Shown here one piece after another: positions 40,525-48,372 of a stretch of 64,000 bases of DNA. Location of the stretch: contig CAWGQE010000003.1 of the NCBI GenBank assembly GCA_963824705.1, positions 806,001 to 870,000 of the forward strand, in the 5' to 3' direction. Each line of letters opens with the position of its first letter. The first letter of the stretch is position 1. Under the pieces are notes generated by a model, which had not been told where the DNA came from, searched no databases, and saw only the letters and a list, made by a program, of their open reading frames with translations. The stretch is from VRUE01 sp963824705. Lineage in GTDB: Bacteria > Actinomycetota > Thermoleophilia > Solirubrobacterales > 70-9. A program made the translations under genes and the position numbers.

Positions 40525-41931
40525 ATGCGCGTGCTTCTCTTCCACGGCTACATGCTGCGCGGCACGGGCAGCAACATCTACACCGCGAATCTCGCCCGCG
40601 CGTTGGCTCAGCTCGGTCACGAGGTGCATCTCCTCTGCCAAGACCGCCAGGTCGAGATCGAGGGTGTCCAGATCCACAACCCGGACATTCACGGCCTGCT
40701 TCCCGTCTACGTCAAGGATCCCTATGAGGGGTTTGAGGTCAAGGCCTTCGAGGAGCTGATCGACGAGGAGCTCAACCGATACATCGACGCCAACGTTGCC
40801 GCCGTACGCGAGGTTTCGGCTTCGGCTGGCGGCTTCGAAGCCGCTCTCGCCGGCCACCTGGTGATGGGGCCTCTGATCCTGGCTCGTGCTGAGGTCGGCT
40901 CCTTCGCCGCGAAGATTCATGGCTCAGCTCTCGAGTACACGGTCAAACCGCATCCGCGCTTCCTTCCCTATGCGGAAGAGGGCATGAATGCGGCGTCGAC
41001 GGTCCTGGTCGGCTCCCGCCATACGGCCGAGTCGCTTTGGGCGGCGCTGCCGAACGTGGTCGGGCTTCGGGAGAAGACTCGCCTCGGTCCTCCAGGTGTC
41101 GATACGGAGGCTTTCCGGCCGCGGGTCCTGTCACGAGGGGAGGGGGGGTTAGCGGACTCACCCGTCCGAACCCCCCCTCCCCTCGCGCCACCCGCGGAGG
41201 GAGGCCAAGTTGTCTTTGTCGGGAAGCTGATCGTCTCCAAGGGAGTTGACTTGCTCATCGCTGCGTGGCCTCTAGTTCGGGCGCAGCATCTGGACGCAAG
41301 GCTGGAAATCGCTGGCTACGGGGAGTACGAGCAGGGACTACGCCGTTTGCTTGCAGCTCTAGATGGCGGTGATCTGGACGATGCTCGTGAGGTCGCGAAG
41401 CTGGGAAGAGGACTTGAGGGTGGTTCCGCGGAGCCGCTGTCGATTCTGAGTGCGTTCCTCGCTGATCTGCCTGACGGCTATCTGGATGCGGCCAGAGGGA
41501 TCTCCAAATCGATTGAGTTCATCGGGCGGTTGGAGCACGACGAGGTTGCCGAACTGCTGCCCGATGCCGAGGCGCTGGTGATGCCCAGCACTTTTCCAGA
41601 GGCCTTCGGAATGGTTGCCGCGGAGGCTGCTGCCTGTGGGGTGCTGCCTGTTTCCGCGGGGCACTCAGGGATGCTCGAGGTGTCGCGCAAGCTGGCGACG
41701 ACGCTGCCAGATGGTGCCTCCGAGCTGGTCTCGTTCCCGGTCGAGGAGGGAGCTGTGGAAGCGATCGCGGATCGGCTGAACAGGTGGTTCGAGCTACCGG
41801 AGGACGAGCGCGGTGAAGCTCGTAGAGCGCTTGTAGCCACCGCCCAAAGGCTCTGGAGCTGGGGGGGCGTAGCGCGCGGAGTACTGGCAGCTTCCGCAGG
41901 CCAACTCGATGAGCTGTCCGCGCCTGAGTAG
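40525..41931 (+). CDS. Glycosyltransferase family 4, 468 aa, with an in-frame structured insert
   Basis: GT-B retaining glycosyltransferase. N-terminal domain MRVLLFHGYMLRGTGSNIYTANLARALAQLGHEVHL; the acceptor side has AKIHGSALEYTV. The C-terminal donor domain starts VVFVGKLIVSKGVDLLIAAWPLV and holds the EX7E motif in PSTFPEAFGMVAAEAAACGVLPV, which binds the nucleotide sugar. Between the domains, codons 199-225 encode a Pro/Gly/Arg-rich loop (SRGEGGLADSPVRTPPPLAPPAEGG) written by a strong palindromic element (41119-41197); it looks inserted. The 3' half is less G+C-rich than the 5' half. Donor unknown. Confidence 0.88.
   Translation: MRVLLFHGYMLRGTGSNIYTANLARALAQLGHEVHLLCQDRQVEIEGVQIHNPDIHGLLPVYVKDPYEGFEVKAFEELIDEELNRYIDANVAAVREVSASAGGFEAALAGHLVMGPLILARAEVGSFAAKIHGSALEYTVKPHPRFLPYAEEGMNAASTVLVGSRHTAESLWAALPNVVGLREKTRLGPPGVDTEAFRPRVLSRGEGGLADSPVRTPPPLAPPAEGGQVVFVGKLIVSKGVDLLIAAWPLVRAQHLDARLEIAGYGEYEQGLRRLLAALDGGDLDDAREVAKLGRGLEGGSAEPLSILSAFLADLPDGYLDAARGISKSIEFIGRLEHDEVAELLPDAEALVMPSTFPEAFGMVAAEAAACGVLPVSAGHSGMLEVSRKLATTLPDGASELVSFPVEEGAVEAIADRLNRWFELPEDERGEARRALVATAQRLWSWGGVARGVLAASAGQLDELSAPE
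41119..41197 (+). repeat. Structured repeat, family 2, copy 2 (inside a coding region)
   Basis: Outer arms CCGCGGGT/ACCCGCGG (41119-41126/41190-41197). Conserved internal loop CCTGTCA opposite CGCC. A perfect 17-bp inner stem (41134-41150/41169-41185; arm CGAGGGGAGGGGGGGTT) with an 18-nt loop. It shares GCGGGTCCTGTCACG and GCCACCC with the copy at 11715-11812. It sits in frame in the interdomain linker of the glycosyltransferase. Confidence 0.75.
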
Positions 41932-42044
41932 GAGCCATCCGGGTAGGGCTGGAACGTCTTGTACTTTTTCGCCGAGGCCTTCAGGCGTCAGCCCAACCCC
42001 AACACACCGAAAAAGTTAAGTGGAGGCCCTACCCGGATGGCTCC
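41931..42044 (+). repeat. Nested inverted repeat from the glycosyltransferase stop codon
   Basis: Perfect 19-bp arms GGAGCCATCCGGGTAGGGC (41931-41949) and complement (42026-42044). A nested 9-bp pair ACTTTTTCG/CGAAAAAGT (41963-41971/42008-42016) and a small GCC-TTCA-GGC tip lie inside. The left arm begins on the last base of the glycosyltransferase TAG. It occupies the gap before ctaC and may end or protect the upstream transcript. Its sequence does not match families 1 or 2. Confidence 0.75.
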
Positions 42045-42099
42045 GCTAGATCGTGCCACTCGTCATTTGAGGCCAAAAATCCTTCCGCCGCCGCTTCAA

Positions 42100-42105
42100 T
42101 AGAAT
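42100..42105 (+). promoter_or_regulatory. -10-like element of ctaC
   Basis: TAGAAT ends 12 nt before ATG 42118, after the nested inverted repeat, giving the oxidase genes their own promoter. Confidence 0.4.
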
Positions 42106-42117
42106 GCCCGCCGCCTC

Positions 42118-42912
42118 ATGTACGGCCGCCTGCCGATAGCGAAGATGCTCGCCGCGACCGTCGCCCTGACGGCGGCGATCTCTGCGGTGATGCTCTCGAT
42201 CAACTGGGATGGAGAGGCCGCTTCGACGGCGGCTCCCAAGATCGACGATCTGCTCAACGTGATGATCGTCCTCTCGGCTTTCGTCTTCTCGTTGGTGATG
42301 GTGATGCTCTTCTACGCGCTATGGAAATTCAAAGCCAAACCGGGGGACGAATCCGATGGCGAGCCGATCCACGGCAACACCCGGCTCGAGGTCGCTTGGA
42401 CGCTGATCCCGACGATCATCGTCCTCTTCGGTGCCGGCTACAGCTGGTCGGTGCTCAACGACATCGAAGAACCGGCCAAGAACGCGCTCACCGTCGACGT
42501 CTTCTCCCAGCAGTACGCCTGGAGCTTCGGCTATCCCGGCAAAGGCAACGCCTACGTGCAGGGCGAATTCCACGTCCCGGTCAACCGCCAGGTCCAGTTC
42601 AAAATGCACTCCCAGGACGTGATCCACTCCTTCTGGGTGCCGGAGTGGCGGATCAAGAAAGACAACGTGCCGGGGATCACCACGACGGCCACCGTCACCC
42701 CCGACAAGGTCGGCACCTATCAACTGATCTGCACCGAGCTCTGCGGCTTCGGCCATGCCTCGATGCGGGCCAAGGTCGTGGTCGAACCACCGGCCGATTT
42801 CCGCAAATGGGTGGCCGGTCTGACCGAAAAGGTCCCGGCCCCATACATGGAATCGATCCGCCAGGACACCGAAACCAACCCGGTCGAACCGCTCGGGGCG
42901 GGCGGGGCATAA
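42118..42912 (+). CDS. ctaC: Cytochrome c oxidase subunit II, 264 aa
   Basis: CuA-bearing subunit that receives electrons from cytochrome c. Two N-terminal helices (LAATVALTAAISAVML and VMIVLSAFVFSLVMVMLFYALW), then a periplasmic cupredoxin domain. The CuA site is complete: VIHSFWVPEWRIK (His) and CTELCGFGHASM (Cys, Glu, Cys, His, Met). The C-terminal tail ends at VEPLGAGGA with no attached cytochrome c domain. A TAGAAT box lies 12 nt upstream. Between this gene and ctaD lies structured repeat copy B. Confidence 0.95.
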   Translation: MYGRLPIAKMLAATVALTAAISAVMLSINWDGEAASTAAPKIDDLLNVMIVLSAFVFSLVMVMLFYALWKFKAKPGDESDGEPIHGNTRLEVAWTLIPTIIVLFGAGYSWSVLNDIEEPAKNALTVDVFSQQYAWSFGYPGKGNAYVQGEFHVPVNRQVQFKMHSQDVIHSFWVPEWRIKKDNVPGITTTATVTPDKVGTYQLICTELCGFGHASMRAKVVVEPPADFRKWVAGLTEKVPAPYMESIRQDTETNPVEPLGAGGA

Positions 42913-42921
42913 TGGAGGCCC

Positions 42922-43086
42922 AGATGACCAACTCCCCGACCCCGCACGCCTGGATGACGCACGTGGCGCTGCGCATCTCTGCGTCCTCGGGTTTGCCTTT
43001 GCAACCAGCAAAGGCTGCACCCTGCGTCCTTGATCTGCTTGGCCACGCGCGCCCCCAGTCGCACGTGGCCAGGGAGTTGGTCATCT
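42922..43086 (+). repeat. Structured 3'-end repeat, family 1, copy B (ctaC-ctaD gap)
   Basis: Outer arms AGATGACCAACTCCC (42922-42936) and exact complement (43072-43086), starting 10 nt after the ctaC stop. Inner stem CGTGGC/GCCACG (42962-42967/43042-43047). Block 1 GCTGCGCATCTCTGCGTCCTC from 42968. Perfect 8-bp hairpin GCCTTTGC/GCAAAGGC with loop AACCA (42995-43015). Block 2 CCTGCGTCCTTGATCTGCTTGG (43021-43042). The right arm ends 5 nt before the ctaD start and would cover its ribosome-binding region. Confidence 0.8.
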
Positions 43087-43090
43087 CCTG

Positions 43091-44995
43091 ATGGTGGCTG
43101 CGATCAAGCAACCGGGGTGGATTCGAGGCCTGCTGGGCGCGGTTCTGGCTGCCGCCTTCGGCGTCGGCCTGGTGGTCGTCCTCCGCGACATCTCCGGCCT
43201 GCCCATCTGGCAGACCGAACAGACCGGCTACCCGCATGTCGTCGTGCCGCTGATCACCGGCCCACTCGGCTTCCTCGCGGGCTTCGGCTGCTTCGACTAC
43301 TGGCTGCGCTGGGCTGCCGGCATGCCGACCATTCCCGAGGACCACTCGCAGCACGGTGCCAAGAGCTGGAAGGACTACTTCCGCTTCAACACCGATCACA
43401 AGGTGATCGGCATCCAGTACATCTGCACCACCTTCTTCTTTTTCTTCGTCGGCGGCCTGATGGCGATGTTGATCCGGGCCGAGCTGGCCCAGCCGGGCAC
43501 CCAGATCGTCGACGCCGCCACCTACAACAGCCTCTTCTCCACCCACGCGGTGCTGATGATCTTCGTCTTCGTGATCCCGGTCTTCGCCGGCATCGCCAAC
43601 TACGTGCTGCCGTTGATGATCGGCGCACCCGACATGGCATTCCCACGGCTCAACGCGCTCAGCTTCTGGATGCTGCCGCTAGCTGGCCTGCTCTTCATCG
43701 GCAGCTTCCTCGCCCCGGGTGGCGCCTTCGACGCCGGCTGGACCGGTTATGCGCCGCTCTCCACCGGCGCGCCGCTCGGGCAGTCGTTCTTCAACTTGGG
43801 CGTCCAGTTCGCCGGCGCCTCCTCGATCGCGACCGCGCTCAACTTCTTGGTCACGATCATCACCATGCGTGCGCCGGGGATGACCTTCTGGCGGATGCCG
43901 CTGCTGGTCTGGGCCAACCTCTCGACCTCGCTGCTGGTCGTCGCCGCGACCCCGTTCATCGCCGGCGCCCAGTTCATGGTCCTCTTCGACCGCGTCCTCG
44001 GCACCCAGTTCTTCCAGTTCGCCGGCGGCGGCGACGTGATCAGCTACCAGCACATCTTCTGGTTCTACTCGCACCCGGCCGTCTACATCATGATGCTGCC
44101 CGGGTTCGGGATCATCTCCGAGGTCATCTCGACCCATGCCCGCAAGCCGATCTTCGGCTACCGGCTGATGGCCCTGGCCCTGATCGGGATCGTCGTGCTC
44201 AGCTACTCGGTCTGGGCCCACCACATGTTCGTCGCCGGCATGTTCAGCTGGCTGCGCGTGCCGATGATGTTCACCACGTTGCTGATCGCGGTGCCGACCG
44301 GGATCAAGATCTTCTCCTGGCTGGGGACGCTCTACTTCGGCAAGATCCACACCTACTCGACCGCGATGCTGTTCGCGCTCGCCTTCATCGTCACCTTCAC
44401 GATCGGCGGCATCAGCGGCGTCATGCTCGGCATGGTGCCGATCGACATCCACGTCTCCGACACCTACTTCATCGTCGCCCACATCCATTTCGTCCTCTTC
44501 GGCGGCTCGGTCTTCACGATCTTCGCTGGCATCTACCACTGGTTCCCGAAGATCACCGGGCGGATGTATGACGAGAAGCTCGGCCGGGTCCACTTCTGGG
44601 GGACGCTGGTGGGCACCTGGGGCACCTTCATCCCGATGCACTGGATCGGGATGGACGGGATGCCGCGCCGCGTCGCCGACTACGCGACCCAGTTCGGCAA
44701 CTGGAACCTGCTGATCAGCTGCTGCGCCTTCTTCCTCGGCGCCTGCCAGCTCGTCTTCCTCTACAACATGGTCGTCAGCTGGCGCTTCGGCCCGCGCGCC
44801 GTCGCCAACCCGTGGCGGGCGAACTCGATCGAGTGGCAGGTCTCCTCGCCGCCGCCGATCTACAACTTCGACGAGATTCCCCGGGTCGTCGGTGGGCCGT
44901 ACGAGTACGGCGTGCCCGGCGCCCGCCACGCGATCATGGCCGGCGAAGGCGCAGAGGTCGCCAAACCCGAGCCGGCTGTGGTGGGCCAGACGTGA
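43091..44995 (+). CDS. ctaD: Cytochrome c oxidase subunit I, 634 aa
   Basis: Catalytic subunit of the aa3-type oxidase. All metal ligands are visible: STHAVLMIFVFVIP (low-spin haem His), FYSHPAVYIMMLPGFG (CuB His and the cross-linked Tyr), WAHHMFVAGM (two CuB His) and VAHIHFVLFGG (haem a3 and haem a His). About 14 hydrophobic helices: two extra N-terminal ones before FNTDHKVIGIQYI and the usual 12. The C-terminal region EWQVSSPPPIYNFDEIPRV is typical. ATG 43091 lies just past repeat copy B. The stop overlaps the next gene by 4 nt. Confidence 0.95.
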   Translation: MVAAIKQPGWIRGLLGAVLAAAFGVGLVVVLRDISGLPIWQTEQTGYPHVVVPLITGPLGFLAGFGCFDYWLRWAAGMPTIPEDHSQHGAKSWKDYFRFNTDHKVIGIQYICTTFFFFFVGGLMAMLIRAELAQPGTQIVDAATYNSLFSTHAVLMIFVFVIPVFAGIANYVLPLMIGAPDMAFPRLNALSFWMLPLAGLLFIGSFLAPGGAFDAGWTGYAPLSTGAPLGQSFFNLGVQFAGASSIATALNFLVTIITMRAPGMTFWRMPLLVWANLSTSLLVVAATPFIAGAQFMVLFDRVLGTQFFQFAGGGDVISYQHIFWFYSHPAVYIMMLPGFGIISEVISTHARKPIFGYRLMALALIGIVVLSYSVWAHHMFVAGMFSWLRVPMMFTTLLIAVPTGIKIFSWLGTLYFGKIHTYSTAMLFALAFIVTFTIGGISGVMLGMVPIDIHVSDTYFIVAHIHFVLFGGSVFTIFAGIYHWFPKITGRMYDEKLGRVHFWGTLVGTWGTFIPMHWIGMDGMPRRVADYATQFGNWNLLISCCAFFLGACQLVFLYNMVVSWRFGPRAVANPWRANSIEWQVSSPPPIYNFDEIPRVVGGPYEYGVPGARHAIMAGEGAEVAKPEPAVVGQT

Positions 44996-45873
44996 GCGGG
45001 GATTCCACCCAGGAGGCACAGCCGCTGCTGGTCTTCCTCAACGAGGTCGCCGGTGGTCGTAAGCTGCTGAAAGCGGTCGGCGAGCGCGCCGGGAAGGTGC
45101 CGTTCGTCGCCGTCGCGGCGCCGCAGAACCAGCCCGCCGTCGGGCAGCTGATCGACAGCGGCGAGCTGCGCGAGGCCGCCCGGGCCCGGGTCGAGGTGAC
45201 GATGTCGATCCTCTCCGCGTATGGGATCGAGTCGGTCGGCGAGGTGATGGACCGCGATCCGGCGCTCGCAATGGATGACGCGGTGCGCGCCCACGAACCC
45301 GGCGAGCTCCTCCTCTCCTGCCGTTCCGGGACCCGCTTCGGAATTACCCGCAAGGACCTCGTCGAGTGGGCCAAGGATCGCTTCGAGCCCGAGGTGGCGG
45401 TGACCCACATCCCGGTACGGGTCCAGGACGACTCGATCAGCTGGGAGAAAAACCACACGCTCGTCGTCGCCACCCAGACCGTCGCCGCACCCGATCTGGT
45501 CGCCAGGCTGAAGGAACGTGCCGCGGGCCACCCGCACCGCTACACGATCATCTGCCCTCGCGCCGAGGGTGTCTCCGAGGAGGAAATCGTCCGCGACCTC
45601 GCCTCCACCTTGGCCGAGCTCTACCGAGCCGATATAGACGCCACCGGCCAGCCGATGAGCCCCGATCCCTTCCACGCAGTGCAGAACGCGATCGAGCACT
45701 ACCGGGTCGACGAGGTGCTGATCTCGACTTTCGCCGGCGAGTCCTCGCGCTGGCTCGACGAGGACCTGCTCGGCCGCACCCGCGAGATAACCGACAAGTC
45801 GGTCGAGCACCTCGAGGTCGGCCGCCCGGCCGCGGCGGTTGCCGCCGCAGTGGCAGGGGGGGAGGAGGCCTGA
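44992..45873 (+). CDS. Universal-stress-like protein encoded in the oxidase operon, 293 aa
   Basis: Soluble protein with two consecutive alpha/beta halves (about residues 10-150 and 155-280), each starting with a hydrophobic strand (PLLVFLNEVAGGRKLL; TLVVATQTVAAPDLV). The second half has VRDLASTLAELYRADIDATGQPMSPDPFHAVQNAIEHYRVDEVLISTFAGESSRWLDEDLLGR, which resembles the end of UspA-like domains where the nucleotide loop lies. The gene is locked between ctaD (GTGA overlap) and ctaE (TGATG overlap), so it must be made with the oxidase. A related single-domain version follows at 46696. Role unknown; assembly or regulation of the oxidase is an inference from position. Confidence 0.65.
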   Translation: MSGDSTQEAQPLLVFLNEVAGGRKLLKAVGERAGKVPFVAVAAPQNQPAVGQLIDSGELREAARARVEVTMSILSAYGIESVGEVMDRDPALAMDDAVRAHEPGELLLSCRSGTRFGITRKDLVEWAKDRFEPEVAVTHIPVRVQDDSISWEKNHTLVVATQTVAAPDLVARLKERAAGHPHRYTIICPRAEGVSEEEIVRDLASTLAELYRADIDATGQPMSPDPFHAVQNAIEHYRVDEVLISTFAGESSRWLDEDLLGRTREITDKSVEHLEVGRPAAAVAAAVAGGEEA

Positions 45874-46499
45874 TGGAGAGCGCAACCGTCGCACTCGACC
45901 ATTCCCACGAGGAGGAGCACCACGGGCCGCCGGAGGCCAACAAGAGCTCGCGGATCGACCGCCAGACGCTGGGGATCCTGCTCTTCATCGTCTCCGAGGT
46001 GATGCTCTTCGGCGCCTTCTTCGCCTCCTACTTCTTCCTCCGTGTCGTCGTCCACCCGCCGACCTGGCCGCCACACCCCTACGAACTACCGGTGGCGGTC
46101 GCCGGGGTGAACACCGCGATCCTGGTCTCTTCGAGCTTCACGATCCACTACGCGCTCGAGTCGATCCGGCGCGGCAACAAAAAAGGACTCAAACTCGGAC
46201 TGGTCTTGACCTGGTTGCTCGGTGCGACCTTCCTCTTCATCCAGATCAACGAGTACGTGCACATCGGCTTCAGCGCCCGCGATCTCGCCTTCGGCTCGAT
46301 CTTCTACGGCCTCACCGGCCTGCACGGCGCCCACGTCTTCGTCGGCCTGATGCTGCTCAGCTTCGCCACGATCCGTGCCTTCCGGGGCCACTTCGGCCCC
46401 GATGCGGAGGACCACCTCGGCGTCGAGGTGCCCGGCATCTACTGGCACTTCGTCGACATAATGTGGCTGATCGTCTATACGGCTGTCTACATCCTCTGA
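45873..46499 (+). CDS. ctaE: Cytochrome c oxidase subunit III, 208 aa
   Basis: Integral membrane subunit without redox centres that stabilises subunit I. Acidic His-rich N-terminus (HSHEEEHHGPPEANKSS), then five helices: LGILLFIVSEVMLFGAFFASYFFLRV, the GVNTAILVSSSFTIHYAL segment, GATFLFIQINEYVHIGF, GLTGLHGAHVFVGLMLL and GIYWHFVDIMWLIVYTAVYIL, all diagnostic. ATG 45873 overlaps the preceding stop (TGATG), with GGGGGGAGGAGG upstream. The TGA stop is the first three bases of structured repeat copy C. Confidence 0.95.
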   Translation: MESATVALDHSHEEEHHGPPEANKSSRIDRQTLGILLFIVSEVMLFGAFFASYFFLRVVVHPPTWPPHPYELPVAVAGVNTAILVSSSFTIHYALESIRRGNKKGLKLGLVLTWLLGATFLFIQINEYVHIGFSARDLAFGSIFYGLTGLHGAHVFVGLMLLSFATIRAFRGHFGPDAEDHLGVEVPGIYWHFVDIMWLIVYTAVYIL

Positions 46500-46620
46500 C
46501 GGGTGCGATAACCGGCGCATCTCGGGGTCCTCGGTCGTCCGGATCGGTCACGCACCAACATGTGCGCTCCCTCACCGTCCTCCCTGCGTCCCCCGATCTG
46601 CTTGGTTCTCGCACCCGTCA
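46497..46620 (+). repeat. Structured 3'-end repeat, family 1, copy C (after ctaE)
   Basis: Stem TGACGGGTGCGA/TCGCACCCGTCA (46497-46508/46609-46620), one mismatch, then AACC/GGTT (46510-46513/46604-46607). The left arm includes the ctaE stop codon. Block 1 GGCGCATCTCGGGGTCCTC from 46514. Hairpin CGCAC-CAACAT-GTGCG (46551-46566). Block 2 CCTCCCTGCGTCC (46579) then GATCTGCTTGG. Confidence 0.8.
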
Positions 46621-46660
46621 GTGGATGTAGAAGTCATATTTCGCGACCCTGCGGAGCCGG

Positions 46661-46689
46661 TTGCAGGTTCGAGGTTGTCGGGTAACAAT
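46661..46689 (+). promoter_or_regulatory. Promoter of the membrane-anchored Usp-like gene
   Basis: -35 TTGCAG (46661-46666), 17-bp spacer, -10 AACAAT (46684-46689), 6 nt before ATG 46696: a leaderless arrangement. Confidence 0.5.
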
Positions 46690-46695
46690 CGTTAT

Positions 46696-47343
46696 ATGCA
46701 CAATCCTCTTAGATCCGAGGCCGATGCGTTTCGGTGGGTGGTTGTGATCGGGGTGGGCGCCCTCTCTGTGATCGGATTAACGCTCTTGACCCACCCCGTG
46801 ATCGGGGTTGTCTGGGCGGCGGCGTTGGTCGGGTTCGGGGCCGGGTTTGCCTATCGGAATTCGCGTGGGTCGCTGGCGCGCAGCGTCGAGCTGACCCGCG
46901 GCGGAGACGGCAAGCATCGCCTGCTCGTTGTCGCCAACGAGACGGTTGAGGGCGAGGCCCTGCTGGCGGAGATTCGGGAGCGCTGCCGCAATCGCAGCTG
47001 CGAGATCCTCGTCGTCACGCCGGCGCTGGCGGGTAGTCGTGCCTCCCACTGGGCATCCGACATCGACGAAGCGATGGAGCTCGCCCGCCAACGGATGGAG
47101 CTATCGCTGATCGCCATCGACCAGTTGGGCCTGAAGGCGCGGGGTGAGATAGGCGACTCGGACCCGAACGTGGCGATCGAGGACGCGCTGCGGGTCTTCC
47201 CGGCCGACGAGATAGTGATCTCGACCCACACGCCCGAGCGCTCGCGTTGGCTGGAGCACGGGGTGGTCGAGCGCGCTCGCAACGAGATCGACCTGCCGAT
47301 CACGCACGTCGTCGTGGATCTCTCAACCGATCGGGTGGCTTAG
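46696..47343 (+). CDS. Membrane-anchored universal-stress-like protein, 215 aa
   Basis: Two N-terminal helices (FRWVVVIGVGALSVIGLTLLTHPVIGVVWAAALVGFGAGFAY) followed by one cytoplasmic alpha/beta domain: HRLLVVANETVEGEALLAEIRERC, CEILVVTPALAGSRASHWASDID, DPNVAIEDALRVFPADEIVISTHTPERSRWLEHGVVERARNEIDLPITHVVVD. The last block is close to the second half of the protein at 44992, so the two are relatives, one soluble and one in the membrane. ATG 46696 is chosen because a promoter ends 6 nt upstream; GTG 46621 would place 25 extra residues across the promoter. Convergent to ctaA (2-nt gap). Confidence 0.7.
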   Translation: MHNPLRSEADAFRWVVVIGVGALSVIGLTLLTHPVIGVVWAAALVGFGAGFAYRNSRGSLARSVELTRGGDGKHRLLVVANETVEGEALLAEIRERCRNRSCEILVVTPALAGSRASHWASDIDEAMELARQRMELSLIAIDQLGLKARGEIGDSDPNVAIEDALRVFPADEIVISTHTPERSRWLEHGVVERARNEIDLPITHVVVDLSTDRVA

Positions 47344-47345
47344 CC

Positions 47346-48326
47346 CTAGGTCAGAGCGGGGGCGCTCTGTCGGGAGGCGTCGGGTTCGCCCACGACCGCC
47401 GAGCCCGCTCCGTCGCGGGGCTCCAGCCTTCCCGCGGTGGCCACCGTCCACAGCATTGCCAACCAGGTCACGGTGGCGAGGGCCACGTGGACCCAGACGA
47501 GCTCGCCTGGGAGCTTCAGCCACCACTGCAGGCCGCCTACGGCGCCCTGGAGGGCGAGGAGGGCGAGGACAGCGGTGAGGGGCCGGAGAGCGCGTCTGTC
47601 GCCTCCAGGGCGGCGCAGGAGCAGCCAGACGGCGATCGCGGCCAGGCCGAAGACGGTTGCGAGCACGGCGTGGCGCTCGACGACCCATTCCAGCGTGCTG
47701 TGGCCCTCGAAGGTGAAGCGGTGGACGAGCTGGCCCGCGTGGGCGCCGGCGTGGGGGCCGGAGGCGGTGGCGACAGTGCCGGCGGCGATCGTCAACTGAC
47801 CGAGTGGGATCAGCGCGCGCACTGCCCAGACGCCGAGCCGGTCGTTGGAGCGCCGGCGCTCCCAGGGCTCGTAGCGAGAGCACCAGGCCAGAGCGAAAGA
47901 GGCGTCGAGCAGCAGCATCGAGAGGATGAAGTGGCTCATCACCAGGCCGGGGGCAAGGTGGTACTCGACGACGAGGGCGCCGAGGATCGCCTGTCCGATC
48001 ACGCCCAACGGCAGGAGGGCGCCGAAGAAGGCGAGGTGCCAGCGGAAGGGGCGGCGGAACCAGGCGAGCGCGCTGGCGGCGATCACGGCGATGCCGACGA
48101 AGCCGGTGAGGACGCGGTTGCCGTACTCGATCACCGCGTGGGTGTCGAGCGGGGGCACCGTGCCGCCGTAGCACTTGGGCCAGTCCGGGCAGCCAAGGCC
48201 CGAGCCGGTGAGGCGGACCCCGGCGCCGGTGAGGACGATCAGGGCAAGTGCCCCAAGGGCGACCAGGGTGACCTGCGCATAGCGCCGCGGGGAGATGTCG
48301 AGGCGGTCTTTGAGGCGGGTCCCCAT
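47346..48326 (-). CDS. ctaA: Haem A synthase (CtaA/COX15), 326 aa
   Basis: Oxidises the C8 methyl of haem O to give haem A for the aa3 oxidase. Eight helices in two homologous halves. The first extracellular loop has the cysteine pair GLGCPDWPKCYGG; haem-ligand histidines are in HAVIEYGNRVLTGFVGI, HLAPGLVMSHFILSMLLL, and LVHRFTFEGHSTLEWVV of the second half. ATG 48326. Its partner ctaB is at 50059. Presence of both supports haem A as cofactor of the oxidase at 43091. Confidence 0.93.
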   Translation of the reverse strand: MGTRLKDRLDISPRRYAQVTLVALGALALIVLTGAGVRLTGSGLGCPDWPKCYGGTVPPLDTHAVIEYGNRVLTGFVGIAVIAASALAWFRRPFRWHLAFFGALLPLGVIGQAILGALVVEYHLAPGLVMSHFILSMLLLDASFALAWCSRYEPWERRRSNDRLGVWAVRALIPLGQLTIAAGTVATASGPHAGAHAGQLVHRFTFEGHSTLEWVVERHAVLATVFGLAAIAVWLLLRRPGGDRRALRPLTAVLALLALQGAVGGLQWWLKLPGELVWVHVALATVTWLAMLWTVATAGRLEPRDGAGSAVVGEPDASRQSAPALT

Positions 48327-48372
48327 CGTTCCCTCGGATGATGTCAGCGGCCAGATCCCGGCCGCGGTCGAC

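Noticed and set aside
40525..41931. Treating the glycosyltransferase as frameshifted at the palindromic element
   Set aside because: The frame is continuous through the element and both domains are intact, so it is an in-frame insert.
46621..46695. GTG 46621 as start of the membrane-anchored Usp-like protein
   Set aside because: The extension would be translated across a good promoter (TTGCAG-17-AACAAT), and the membrane helices begin shortly after ATG 46696.
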